A stretch of 64,000 nt of DNA from a virus: positions 62,001-126,000 of IMG/VR virus record IMGVR_UViG_3300027299_000001; one strand, given 5' to 3'. The notes beneath the pieces were generated by a model that did no database searches, was not told where the DNA came from, and saw only the letters and a program-made list of their open reading frames with translations. Of the stretch, positions 43,453 through 52,130 are shown in pieces (position 1 is the first letter of the stretch; each line of letters opens with the position of its first letter). A program made the position numbers and the translations under genes.

Positions 43453-44154
43453 ATGCTAGAAGAATTAAATAATTTAGCTATAGTAGTACAAGGCCCCAGT
43501 GCTAATGTAGATAAAATCAAAGAAGCATATGGGGAGTACAATTTAATAATATCTACGTGGGAAGGATCTGAAACATTATATGATGCAAACGATAACGTTA
43601 TCTTTAATAAGATACCAGAGGATAGAGGATTTATGAATTTTAATTTACAGATATTGTCAACATTAAAAGGCATAGAAGAGGCTAGTAATAGGGGATATAA
43701 ATACGTATTAAAAATAAGATCAGATATAATCCCAACCAATTTTACAAGGTTTATTTCCAATCTTGATAAAAATAAATTAAACATGTTTTCATGGAAAAAT
43801 CATGTCTGTTACACAACCTGCCCTGGATATTTAACGGATCATTTAATGCTCGGGACGGTAGAGGATATGTACACGTTATGGGACATAAAAGACACAACAT
43901 GGATTGAAGTACCTGAAATACAATTAACACAACAGTATATAACAAAACTACAAGGAAAAAGAGATATTCGTTTTTTTATAAACGACCTAGGAATTGAAAA
44001 TGATTTTTATTGGATAAAGCGTAATATATATTTATCATGGTTTAGGGAAATGTCACAAGATGGAGTTCGAGGCATGCACTTGTGCAACGATACCAAAGAA
44101 TACATACATAGCGAGTATATTAATTTTTTACCACCCGAAAGGAGAATCAAATAA
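43453..44154 (+). CDS. WavE-like lipopolysaccharide glycosyltransferase
   Basis: 233 residues. Opens LAIVVQGPSANVDKI, then LIISTWEGSETL, YKYVLKIRSDIIPTN and LTDHLMLGT, the WavE (PF07507) pattern. WavE proteins act in LPS core or O-antigen assembly. It ends with an AGGAG that could act as ribosome site for the next gene, one of few in this window. Confidence 0.7.
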   Translation: MLEELNNLAIVVQGPSANVDKIKEAYGEYNLIISTWEGSETLYDANDNVIFNKIPEDRGFMNFNLQILSTLKGIEEASNRGYKYVLKIRSDIIPTNFTRFISNLDKNKLNMFSWKNHVCYTTCPGYLTDHLMLGTVEDMYTLWDIKDTTWIEVPEIQLTQQYITKLQGKRDIRFFINDLGIENDFYWIKRNIYLSWFREMSQDGVRGMHLCNDTKEYIHSEYINFLPPERRIK

Positions 44155-45524
44155 TGATAAAATTAATTATCTTTGATTTAGACGGAGTCTTGATAGATAC
44201 CAAAGCTCTACATTATCAATGTCTAAATACTGCATTAGAATCAATTGACCCAAAATATACAATATCATTTAACGAGCATCTTATAAAATACGACGGATTA
44301 AAAACAGGCGAAAAATTAAAATTGTTATCAAAGGAAAAGAATCTACCAGAACACCTACATAGGCAAATATGGATAGAAAAACAACGACTGACTCTTAATT
44401 CATTAGATGATATAAAAGAATCTGATAAGTTAAAACACCTACTTGATAATTTATCCCAAGATGGTTATAAGATTGCATGTTGTACTAATTCTATTCGAAA
44501 AACAGTAAATACTATTCTCTCAAATTTAGGAATAATATCGCATTTTGATTTGATATTATCTAATGATGATGTTGAAAATAGCAAACCACATCCGGAGATA
44601 TACTGGACCGCGATGAGTAAGCTAAAGATGATGCCAGGCGAAACATTGATAGTCGAAGATTCACCAAATGGTTTGATTGCCGCATGCAGAAGCAATGCAA
44701 ATGTTTTTAGAGTAAATTCACCAAATGACTTGACACATGGATCATTATACGATAAGATAAATACCAATAAAAATAACATGAAAATACCAAAATGGAAAGG
44801 CGAAAATCTTAATGTTTTAATTCCGATGGCAGGAGCAGGCAGTAGATTCCAAAGTGCAGGGTATACATTTCCAAAACCACTAATCGATGTCCGCGGAGAC
44901 CCGATGATACAGCGCGTAGTTGATAGTTTGAATATCGATGCAAATTATATATATATTATCCAAAAAGAGCATAGGCAGAAATATAATCTAGATACTTTAC
45001 TAAAATTAATAACACCAAAATGTAGTATAGTCGAAGTTGATGGTATAACCGAAGGTGCTGCATGCACTACGCTCATTGCGAAGGAATTAATCGATAATGA
45101 TGTGCCGTTATTAATTGCAAATTCTGATCAATTTATCGAATGGGATAGCAGCGAGTTCTTCTATAAAATGATCGAACAAAAAGCAGATGGTGGTATGCTA
45201 ACGTTTAAATCTACACACCCAAAATGGTCGTTTGCCAAAGTCGACGAAAGTAATAATATCACTGAAGTTGCAGAAAAGAACCCAATATCCGACATAGCAT
45301 CTGTCGGTATATATTACTGGCAAAAAGGCAGCGACTATGTCAAATACGCAGAACAGATGATTGAGAAGAATATTCGTGTTAATAATGAATTTTATATCTG
45401 CCCAGTTTTTAACGAAGCGATTTGTGGCGGCAAAACAATCAAAATACATAATATCGAAAAGATGTGGGGATTGGGTACACCAGAAGATCTCGAGTACTTT
45501 ATTAAAAATTACACAACCAATTAA
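44154..45524 (+). CDS. Fusion: HAD phosphatase + sugar nucleotidyltransferase
   Basis: 456 residues. Residues 1-200 form a HAD phosphatase: IIFDLDGVLIDT, CCTNS, KPHPEIY, VEDSPNGLIAA. From about 220 a nucleotidyltransferase follows: LNVLIPMAGAGSRFQSAGYTFPKPLID and IANSDQFIEW. Such enzymes dephosphorylate and activate a sugar phosphate in one chain, making an NDP-sugar. No internal start or stop separates the halves. Confidence 0.85.
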   Translation: MIKLIIFDLDGVLIDTKALHYQCLNTALESIDPKYTISFNEHLIKYDGLKTGEKLKLLSKEKNLPEHLHRQIWIEKQRLTLNSLDDIKESDKLKHLLDNLSQDGYKIACCTNSIRKTVNTILSNLGIISHFDLILSNDDVENSKPHPEIYWTAMSKLKMMPGETLIVEDSPNGLIAACRSNANVFRVNSPNDLTHGSLYDKINTNKNNMKIPKWKGENLNVLIPMAGAGSRFQSAGYTFPKPLIDVRGDPMIQRVVDSLNIDANYIYIIQKEHRQKYNLDTLLKLITPKCSIVEVDGITEGAACTTLIAKELIDNDVPLLIANSDQFIEWDSSEFFYKMIEQKADGGMLTFKSTHPKWSFAKVDESNNITEVAEKNPISDIASVGIYYWQKGSDYVKYAEQMIEKNIRVNNEFYICPVFNEAICGGKTIKIHNIEKMWGLGTPEDLEYFIKNYTTN

Positions 45525-45536
45525 CCAACAAAAAAT

Positions 45537-46202
45537 ATGAATAAAGAAGATGCAGATCTGCTCTCAGTATTAATTGGGTCATGTGATAAATATCGCCACC
45601 TTTGGGAAAATTTTGACATTCTGTTTAAAAGATATTGGCAATTAAAAACAAAAAATATTTTTGTAAGCGAAACGATTAAGATACAATATAAAGATTATAT
45701 TAGTGTAACTCCTGGGGCTAATTTACAATGGACTGATATCATGTTAAAAGGTCTTAATGAAATTAAGACACCATATGTTTGTCTTATTCTTGAAGATTAT
45801 TATTTGACAGAGCCGATTACGTCGAAATTTATAAGAGAGCATATTCAAATGTTAGAGCATCATAATGCGGATAAAATATTATTTGATAGGTTATACCCAC
45901 CAGGCATATATGAATTAAAACATCTTGAAAATAATTTGTATATATTCAATCAACATAGTGATTATTTAAATTCCGTACAACCTGCAATTTGGAAAACCGA
46001 GTATTTGAAACATTTACTAGAATCACATTCTTGCAATCCGTGGCAATTTGAAGTAGATTGCAACAGATATACCCAACAACTTAATCCAAAAATTCTCTTA
46101 AATGCAAGAGATCATTCTATGTATTTTAACTACACGAGATCCGGTGGAATAATAGCAGATGGATGGCAGGATGTTTTTGCTAAAGAAGATTTGACACCAT
46201 AA
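45537..46202 (+). CDS. Glycosyltransferase-like protein
   Basis: 221 residues. SVLIGSCDKYRHLWENFDIL start, TPYVCLILEDYYLTEP (ED in metal position), then SVQPAIWKTEYL and NPWQFEVDC, as in small bacterial glycosyltransferases of capsule clusters. Donor unknown. Confidence 0.65.
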   Translation: MNKEDADLLSVLIGSCDKYRHLWENFDILFKRYWQLKTKNIFVSETIKIQYKDYISVTPGANLQWTDIMLKGLNEIKTPYVCLILEDYYLTEPITSKFIREHIQMLEHHNADKILFDRLYPPGIYELKHLENNLYIFNQHSDYLNSVQPAIWKTEYLKHLLESHSCNPWQFEVDCNRYTQQLNPKILLNARDHSMYFNYTRSGGIIADGWQDVFAKEDLTP

Positions 46203-46237
46203 TCTGGACGGAGATAATATATAAAATAGAACATTAC

Positions 46238-46825
46238 ATGAACACACTTATTATTAATCTAAAGCATAGGCAAGATAGGTTTGAGCATATTACTAATGAG
46301 ATTAAAAAATTAAGCAATGTTATTAGCAATGTATATAGGGTTGAGGCAATTATCGACGAGACAAGAACTGCATTCAAATCACACAAACAATGCATCAGAA
46401 TAGCAAAAGAACGCAAATGGCCGTATGTTTTAATTCTCGAAGATGACGCAATGTTTGAAGACAACGCGAATGATATTTTGCTGAGATCAGTAAACGAGAT
46501 ACAAAATCATAATTGGGATGTACTATATCTTGGTGCATCTTTGCTTGCGCATACTACAAGAGTATCCGACTGCTTAATAAAATTAACGCACGCATATGCA
46601 CTACATGCATATATTGTAAATTCGCAAATGTATGATACTATTTTAAACTTACCACAAATATATGAAATGGATGTTCACTATAACCTGATTATGCCTCAAC
46701 ATAATATGTATATGTGTGATCCTATGATAGCGTATCAAATGCCAAATTATTCTGATTTACAAAACGGATATAGGGATTACAACGCAGCGATGAAAGAAGC
46801 CTATAGTGAATTAAAACCGCGATAA
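46238..46825 (+). CDS. Glycosyltransferase family 25-like
   Basis: 195 residues. INLKHRQDRFEHI start, SHKQCIRIAKERKWPYVLILEDDAMFED and WDVLYLGAS are hallmarks of GT25 LPS galactosyltransferases. HAYALHAYIVN follows the family. Shorter than usual GT25 (about 250). Confidence 0.75.
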   Translation: MNTLIINLKHRQDRFEHITNEIKKLSNVISNVYRVEAIIDETRTAFKSHKQCIRIAKERKWPYVLILEDDAMFEDNANDILLRSVNEIQNHNWDVLYLGASLLAHTTRVSDCLIKLTHAYALHAYIVNSQMYDTILNLPQIYEMDVHYNLIMPQHNMYMCDPMIAYQMPNYSDLQNGYRDYNAAMKEAYSELKPR

Positions 46826-46914
46826 AATTCATTTGAATACGAGCTTTTTTGCAATAAATACAAATGATATGATTTGATTTGTAAAGAGTCGGTTGTAATT
46901 TTTATAGATATTTT

Positions 46915-47445
46915 ATGATAAAAGTTCTCGGAGACGATATAATTATAGATGAAGATATTTTTATAAAACAGGATTTAATTATCAATGGTTCACATGTAGC
47001 CATTGATAAGGGATTTTATTGTACAACCAACACTACTATTGGTAGTTATGTGCATGTCGGCCCTTATGTAACAATAATAGGAGGTAAAGATGGCTCATTT
47101 ACTTCAAAGGGATTTAATAATATAATGGCGGGTGCTAGGATTATATGTGGGTCTGATAGGTTTGATGGTAGTGGTTTATTTGGTGCAATGATACCAAAGG
47201 ATTTAAAAGGAACACAAATTATAAAACCCATTGTGATGGAAGAGTTTTCTAATATAGGTACAAATTCTATCGTATTGCCCGGATCTATACTAAGAAAAGG
47301 TGTTTTACTAGCAGCAGGTAGTTTATTGATGGGAGATACAGAAGAATGGGGCGTTTATAAAGGAAATCCGGCAGTGTTAGTTAAAAAAATTAATCCTGAA
47401 AAAATAATCAAAAATGCTAAAAAATTAGGCTATGATGAATTTTAA
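46915..47445 (+). CDS. Hexapeptide-repeat acyltransferase (left-handed beta-helix)
   Basis: 176 residues of hexapeptide repeats (IGSYVHVGPYVTI, IGTNSIVLPGSILRKGVLLAAGS) ending WGVYKGNPAVLVKK, the usual C-terminal motif of sugar O- or N-acetyltransferases. Probably acetylates an amino or deoxy sugar. Overlaps the next gene by 14 nt. Confidence 0.8.
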   Translation: MIKVLGDDIIIDEDIFIKQDLIINGSHVAIDKGFYCTTNTTIGSYVHVGPYVTIIGGKDGSFTSKGFNNIMAGARIICGSDRFDGSGLFGAMIPKDLKGTQIIKPIVMEEFSNIGTNSIVLPGSILRKGVLLAAGSLLMGDTEEWGVYKGNPAVLVKKINPEKIIKNAKKLGYDEF

Positions 47446-48259
47446 AAAAGTTAAAATCAATATGATTGCTGGCGGGTTTCAACACAGTATATCATCAAAC
47501 GACCTGCCTCCAAAATTTATTGAATGGACCAAAGACGGCTCGGCATCGATTTCTGTTTATATAGATCATGGAATATATCATCAAACAACACCACATACAA
47601 AAAACTATGGATGGATATGTGAATCTAAAACAATTATACCCGATATTTATTCATGGGCCGAAAATAATTCTGATTTACTGAAGACAAAATTCATAAAAGT
47701 TTTTACACATGATGCACAATTAGCCAAAACGTCAGATATATTTCAATTAACACAATGTAGTGGCAAATCATATTTTAAGCAGGGCGAAATATATCCAAAA
47801 ACTAAATTAATATCAATGATCGCATCAAATAAAATAATGTGTGCAGACCATCAATATAGACAGCACATAATTCAAAAATTTTCAAGTAAATGTGATCATT
47901 TCGGCAGAGGTTACAATGAAATACAAAACAAAGAAAGTGGTTTAAAAGATTATTGCTTTTCAATAGCAATGGAAAATGCAACGTATTCCAACATGTTTAC
48001 CGAAAAAATAACAGACTGCTTTATGACAGGCACAATCCCGATTTACTACGGTATGCCAAATATTAGTGATTACTTTGATACTGATGGTATAATAATATTG
48101 GATGATAATTTTAAAGTCGAAGATCTGTCTTTTGAACTGTATTATTCTAAAATAAAATCAGTTGAAAAAAATCTTCAATTAGCCGTTGACTTGTTGATGG
48201 CGGAAGATTATATTTATAAAAACTTTATTGAAAATAGATACATAAAATATGTCATTTGA
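47432..48259 (+). CDS. Glycosyltransferase family 10-like (alpha-1,3-fucosyltransferase type)
   Basis: 275 residues; start at one of two ATGs (47432, 47435). CDHFGRGYN and YCFSIAMENATYSNMFTEKITDCFMTGTIPIYYG match the GDP-binding C-terminal domain of GT10 fucosyltransferases. A GDP-deoxysugar donor fits with the GDP-mannose dehydratase encoded nearby. No GDP-fucose synthase is seen in the window. Confidence 0.8.
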   Translation: MMNFKKVKINMIAGGFQHSISSNDLPPKFIEWTKDGSASISVYIDHGIYHQTTPHTKNYGWICESKTIIPDIYSWAENNSDLLKTKFIKVFTHDAQLAKTSDIFQLTQCSGKSYFKQGEIYPKTKLISMIASNKIMCADHQYRQHIIQKFSSKCDHFGRGYNEIQNKESGLKDYCFSIAMENATYSNMFTEKITDCFMTGTIPIYYGMPNISDYFDTDGIIILDDNFKVEDLSFELYYSKIKSVEKNLQLAVDLLMAEDYIYKNFIENRYIKYVI

Positions 48260-48845
48260 AACCGTTAATGAATTTGAAAAGGCTGTAGCTAATTTTTTTG
48301 GTTCACCATATGCTGTCGCAGTAGATAGTTGTACTCATGGCATTGAATTATGCTTAAGATATACAAAGGAGACAAAAATAAATGTACCTAAAAGAACGTA
48401 TTTATCAGTGCCTTTTTTAGCGGAAAAAATGGGACTACAAAGAGTGTGGAGAGATGAAGAATGGGAAGACTACTATGTACTTAACTACAGTAGTAAGAAG
48501 ATAATAGACGCTGCGGTTCTTTGGAGAAAGGATAGCTATATACCAAATACATTTATGTGTATTAGCTTTCAATATCAAAAGCATCTTTCACTGGGTCGTG
48601 GTGGAATGATTTTGATTGACAATAAAAATGATTACGCTATACTTAAAAAAATGTCTTACGATGGTAGGTTACCAAATATACCATGGAGAGAACAAAATAT
48701 TGATACAGTTGGATATCACTACTATATGACACCAGAGGTAGCCGATTTAGGATTAAAAAAAATAAAACAGGCAATTGATACTGCACCTAAGAAATGGCTA
48801 GTTACTGATTGGCCCGACCTGACAAAAATGGAAATTTTTAAATAA
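48249..48845 (+). CDS. Short DegT/DnrJ/EryC1-type aminotransferase-like protein
   Basis: 198 residues against about 370 in normal members. FGSPYAVAVDSCTHGIELCLRY is the cofactor-phosphate region, and FQYQKHLSLGRGGMI carries the PLP lysine (K111). The small C-terminal domain is nearly all missing and the end is MTPEVADLGLKKI. It could be a working mini-enzyme that makes 4-amino-4,6-dideoxy sugars from the GDP-mannose dehydratase product, or a non-catalytic remnant. Overlaps the previous gene by 11 nt. Confidence 0.7.
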   Translation: MSFETVNEFEKAVANFFGSPYAVAVDSCTHGIELCLRYTKETKINVPKRTYLSVPFLAEKMGLQRVWRDEEWEDYYVLNYSSKKIIDAAVLWRKDSYIPNTFMCISFQYQKHLSLGRGGMILIDNKNDYAILKKMSYDGRLPNIPWREQNIDTVGYHYYMTPEVADLGLKKIKQAIDTAPKKWLVTDWPDLTKMEIFK

Positions 48846-48849
48846 AATT

Positions 48850-49887
48850 ATGGAAAAAGAAAAAATTAATTATAAAGGCCGCCGGGCGTTTCTGACGGGT
48901 ACTAACGGACAGGACGGAAGCTACCTGGTCGAATATTTACTGGATTTGGGTTATGAAGTTCACGGCATTATAAGAAGAAATTCAACTGTAGAATCACAAC
49001 AAAGCAGATTTAGTGAAGATGTCAGACATAAAGTTAATATTCATTACGGAGATTTACTAGATCAGGGTGGTTTAGAAAAATTATTGGATCAAATACAACC
49101 GGATGAGATTTATAACCTTGCAGCCCAAAGCCATGTCAGGATTAGTTTTGACATTCCACAATTTACAATTCAAACAAACGCTATTGGTGTTCTTAATATT
49201 TTAGAAGCATATAGACGTTCTTGCCCAAGTGCTAGATTTTATCAAGCGAGTTCGTCTGAAATGTTTGGAAATTCTGTAGATATAGATGGGTTTCAGAGAG
49301 AAACAACCCCCATGAATCCTGTTAGTCCTTATGGCTGTTCTAAAGTTTTTGGTTATAATATCGTCAGAAATTATCGCAACGCATATAAATTGCATGCGTG
49401 CAATGGAATATTATTTAACCACGAATCACCAAGAAGAGGGTCAAATTTTGTAACCAATAAAGTAGTCAAAACGGCAGTTGAAATAAAATTAGGATTAACT
49501 GATAATTTAGTATTGGGTAATATGGATTCTTATCGCGATTGGGGCCACTCAAAAGATTATGTAAAAGCAATGCACATGATAGTAAATCATGATATTCCAG
49601 ATGATTTTGTTGTGTCAACAATGACAACACATTCAGTTAGAGAAATGGTTGAATATGTTTTTAAAAAATTAGATTTAGATTATACTAAATACGTGTCGCA
49701 AGATCAAAAATTTTTAAGAGCAGAGGAATTAAAATACTTAAAAGGCGATTCTACAAAAATAAGAAAAACACTAGGATGGGAACCAGAATATAATTTCGAA
49801 ACGCTCATGGATGATATGATAGGTGAGTGGACGGCTAAGTTAGAAAAAAACTATGAAAAAAATATATTCAAAAGTTGTGCCAGATAA
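48850..49887 (+). CDS. gmd: GDP-mannose 4,6-dehydratase
   Basis: 345 residues. TGTNGQDGSYLVEYLL Rossmann loop, HYGDLLD, NLAAQSHV, SSSEMFG, SPYGCSKVFGYN (catalytic YxxxK) and NHESPRRGSNFVT are all Gmd signatures. It converts GDP-mannose to GDP-4-keto-6-deoxymannose, the entry to GDP-fucose, rhamnose, perosamine and colitose. Codons 9-27 are about 65% G+C (48877-48931, 36 of 55 bases), unlike the rest. The end overlaps the cupin gene by 35 nt. Confidence 0.93.
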   Translation: MEKEKINYKGRRAFLTGTNGQDGSYLVEYLLDLGYEVHGIIRRNSTVESQQSRFSEDVRHKVNIHYGDLLDQGGLEKLLDQIQPDEIYNLAAQSHVRISFDIPQFTIQTNAIGVLNILEAYRRSCPSARFYQASSSEMFGNSVDIDGFQRETTPMNPVSPYGCSKVFGYNIVRNYRNAYKLHACNGILFNHESPRRGSNFVTNKVVKTAVEIKLGLTDNLVLGNMDSYRDWGHSKDYVKAMHMIVNHDIPDDFVVSTMTTHSVREMVEYVFKKLDLDYTKYVSQDQKFLRAEELKYLKGDSTKIRKTLGWEPEYNFETLMDDMIGEWTAKLEKNYEKNIFKSCAR

Positions 49888-50266
49888 ACTACTTCACATA
49901 ATAAACAGATTAAGTGAAATAGAATCAAGAACCGAAATAGTGCCGGAAAATAATTTTATTCAATGTGCATCATTAAATATGCCAAAAAATAAAACATTCC
50001 CCCCTCATAAACATATAACAAAAAAAAGAACCCATGAGAATCAGATAGCGCAGGAATCTTGGATTGTAATAAAGGGCAGTGTTAAGTGTTTTTTATATGA
50101 TCTAGACGATACTATCATCGCTGAGGAAGTTCTTCTACCAGGTGACGCAAGTTTCACTCTTTATGGAGGCCATACATATCTAATATTAGAAGACGATACA
50201 ATAGTTTACGAATATAAAACTGGCCCATACGAAGGCGCAAATTTAGATAAAGAATTTATATCTTAG
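49853..50266 (+). CDS. Cupin-fold protein (WbuC-like)
   Basis: 137 residues. FPPHKHITKK metal-binding His pair, QESWIVIKGSVKCFLYDLDD and LPGDASFTLYGGHTYLIL follow the WbuC cupin family found in O-antigen clusters. Exact role is not settled in the family. Last gene of the glycan island. Confidence 0.7.
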   Translation: MKKIYSKVVPDKLLHIINRLSEIESRTEIVPENNFIQCASLNMPKNKTFPPHKHITKKRTHENQIAQESWIVIKGSVKCFLYDLDDTIIAEEVLLPGDASFTLYGGHTYLILEDDTIVYEYKTGPYEGANLDKEFIS

Positions 50267-50269
50267 TTC

Positions 50270-50298
50270 TTGATTTTTTTAACATAGTGCTTTATAGT
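50270..50298 (+). promoter_or_regulatory. Early sigma70-type promoter of gene 46
   Basis: TTGATT (50270-50275), 17 bp, TATAGT (50293-50298), 8 nt to the ATG. Confidence 0.6.
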
Positions 50299-50306
50299 AA
50301 TTCACA

Positions 50307-52118
50307 ATGAAGCGAGTTGTCTTAAAAAAATTAAAGATCAAAAATTTTCTAAGCATTGGAGATGAATGGGTCGAACTGGATATCAAACCAGGTCTAACTT
50401 TCATTACAGGATATAATCACGACAAAAATAGCTCAAACGGAGTCGGTAAATCTGCATTGTTTACCGACTCCTTTTTCTTTTCTCTTTATGGCAATACTCT
50501 CCGAAAGCTAAACAAAAAAGAAATAGCTAATAACATTACAGGCAAGCCCTGCAAATCAGTTATTACATTTGACGTATACGACAACCACAACAAGGATGAA
50601 TATATTCTTATGAGGCAGTTGTCGCCTTCAAAAATGCAGCTGTATAAAAACGGTATTGATATAACCCAAAATATCCGTGAGACTGACAACGTAATCGAGA
50701 ACACCATAAATGCTACTGCAGATGTATTCAAATACGCGGTTATTATGACGCTCAATGATTCTATCGGATTTATGAATCAGAATAAAAATGACCGCAGAAA
50801 ATTCATTGAAAGCATATTGCATCTAGGTGTCTTTACTGACATGGCAAAGGTTCATTCAAAGATTATTTCCGAAACCAAGAAAGATTTTGAAGTAGCGTCG
50901 AGTAGATTAGATGACTCGAAAAAAACTCTTGCTCAGTATGAAGAGCAGGCACAAAAGAGCATTGAAAGAAGACAAAGCAAAGTCACAGAGTTACAGGAAC
51001 GTATTCAATCAAATGCAACAGAAATTGGTAGATTAACGGAAAAATTAAATTCAATCGTAATACCTGATGCAGAAAAGTTGGCAATCAATAAACAACTCAT
51101 TGAGCAAAAACAAGACGAACTTCGAAAAACTAAAGATGTTGTTTTGACTAATAAAACACGCATTAGCTTTGAAATAAAGATACACAAACAAAGGATATCA
51201 CATATTAGCAATCACGGCCCTTCATGTGATAAATGTCTGCGTGTTTTTACCGAATCCGACATTAAAAACCAAGATGATGAAATTGAAAAATTAAAACAAT
51301 CAATAGAAGAACATACGCTCCAAATAACAAAATGGACTAATGTGCATAATGAAATTGAATCAAGATTAATAAAATGTAGCGATGCATTGAATGAAATTAA
51401 TCAAAAGCTGGTCTATGGAGAAACAAAGAAAAGCGAAAAATCAAGCATAGAGTCACGCATTAACCAACTAAGAAATTGGACAGCCACTATTGAAAGTGAT
51501 TTGGCTAATCTAAATCTAGAAGATGATGATTTTACGAAAATAATCAATACAGCAGTCAGCCATCTTAACACCATCGAAATTAAAGTCAAAGAAGAGGCAG
51601 ATAAAATTGAAATTCTTGAAATAGTTAAGTTCTTATTATCTGAAGAAGGCATTAAGAAATTTATTGTCAAAAAAATTCTCAAGCTGCTTAATTCAAGACT
51701 TGCACATTATCTAAAGGCATTAAACGCCCCATGTACATGCACATTTGATGATGTGTTCGAAGAGAAAATTAACAATGATAAAGGAATTGAATGTTCTTAT
51801 GAATCGTTTTCTGGCGGCGAAAGAAAAAGAATCGATCTTGCAATGTTATTCACATTCCAAGACATTCGCCGGTTACAGTCTAATACAACTATTAACATTA
51901 GTGTGTATGATGAATTAATTGATTCTGCTTTATCCAGCGAAGGTGTTACTAGTGTTCTAGATATGCTTAAAGAAAGATCGGTGAAGTACAGTGAAGCAAT
52001 GTATATCATCACACACCGAAAGGAAAATGCAACACTTATGAACGACGCCAATGTAATCTTTTTAGAGAAAAAAAATGGCATAACCGAATTGACATTGAGG
52101 GAAACTGCTACTATTTAA
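50307..52118 (+). CDS. 46: Recombination ATPase gp46 (SbcC/Rad50 type)
   Basis: 603 residues (T4 gp46 560). Walker A NGVGKS ends at residue 49; a central coiled coil holds a CDKC zinc hook near residue 308; the ABC signature SGGERKRIDLAM and DELIDSAL Walker B lie near the C-terminus. Partner of gp47 in end processing. Inside the Walker A codons lies a 12-bp terminator-like hairpin (50439-50471). It starts a new promoter after the glycan island. Confidence 0.93.
   Translation: MKRVVLKKLKIKNFLSIGDEWVELDIKPGLTFITGYNHDKNSSNGVGKSALFTDSFFFSLYGNTLRKLNKKEIANNITGKPCKSVITFDVYDNHNKDEYILMRQLSPSKMQLYKNGIDITQNIRETDNVIENTINATADVFKYAVIMTLNDSIGFMNQNKNDRRKFIESILHLGVFTDMAKVHSKIISETKKDFEVASSRLDDSKKTLAQYEEQAQKSIERRQSKVTELQERIQSNATEIGRLTEKLNSIVIPDAEKLAINKQLIEQKQDELRKTKDVVLTNKTRISFEIKIHKQRISHISNHGPSCDKCLRVFTESDIKNQDDEIEKLKQSIEEHTLQITKWTNVHNEIESRLIKCSDALNEINQKLVYGETKKSEKSSIESRINQLRNWTATIESDLANLNLEDDDFTKIINTAVSHLNTIEIKVKEEADKIEILEIVKFLLSEEGIKKFIVKKILKLLNSRLAHYLKALNAPCTCTFDDVFEEKINNDKGIECSYESFSGGERKRIDLAMLFTFQDIRRLQSNTTINISVYDELIDSALSSEGVTSVLDMLKERSVKYSEAMYIITHRKENATLMNDANVIFLEKKNGITELTLRETATI
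50439..50481 (+). terminator. Terminator-like hairpin inside gene 46
   Basis: GGAGTCGGTAAA (50439-50450) and TTTACCGACTCC (50460-50471) pair perfectly over 12 bp with a 9-nt loop, directly followed by TTTTTCTTTT. It lies about 130 nt after the start codon, so it could stop transcripts early unless ribosomes cover it. Confidence 0.6.
52089..52117 (+). promoter_or_regulatory. Possible sigma70-type promoter of the GT-B gene
   Basis: TTGACA (consensus, 52089-52094), 17 bp, TATTTA (52112-52117), 13 nt to ATG 52131. Overlaps the end of gene 46. Confidence 0.45.
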
Positions 52119-52130
52119 TTTCTAAATTAT

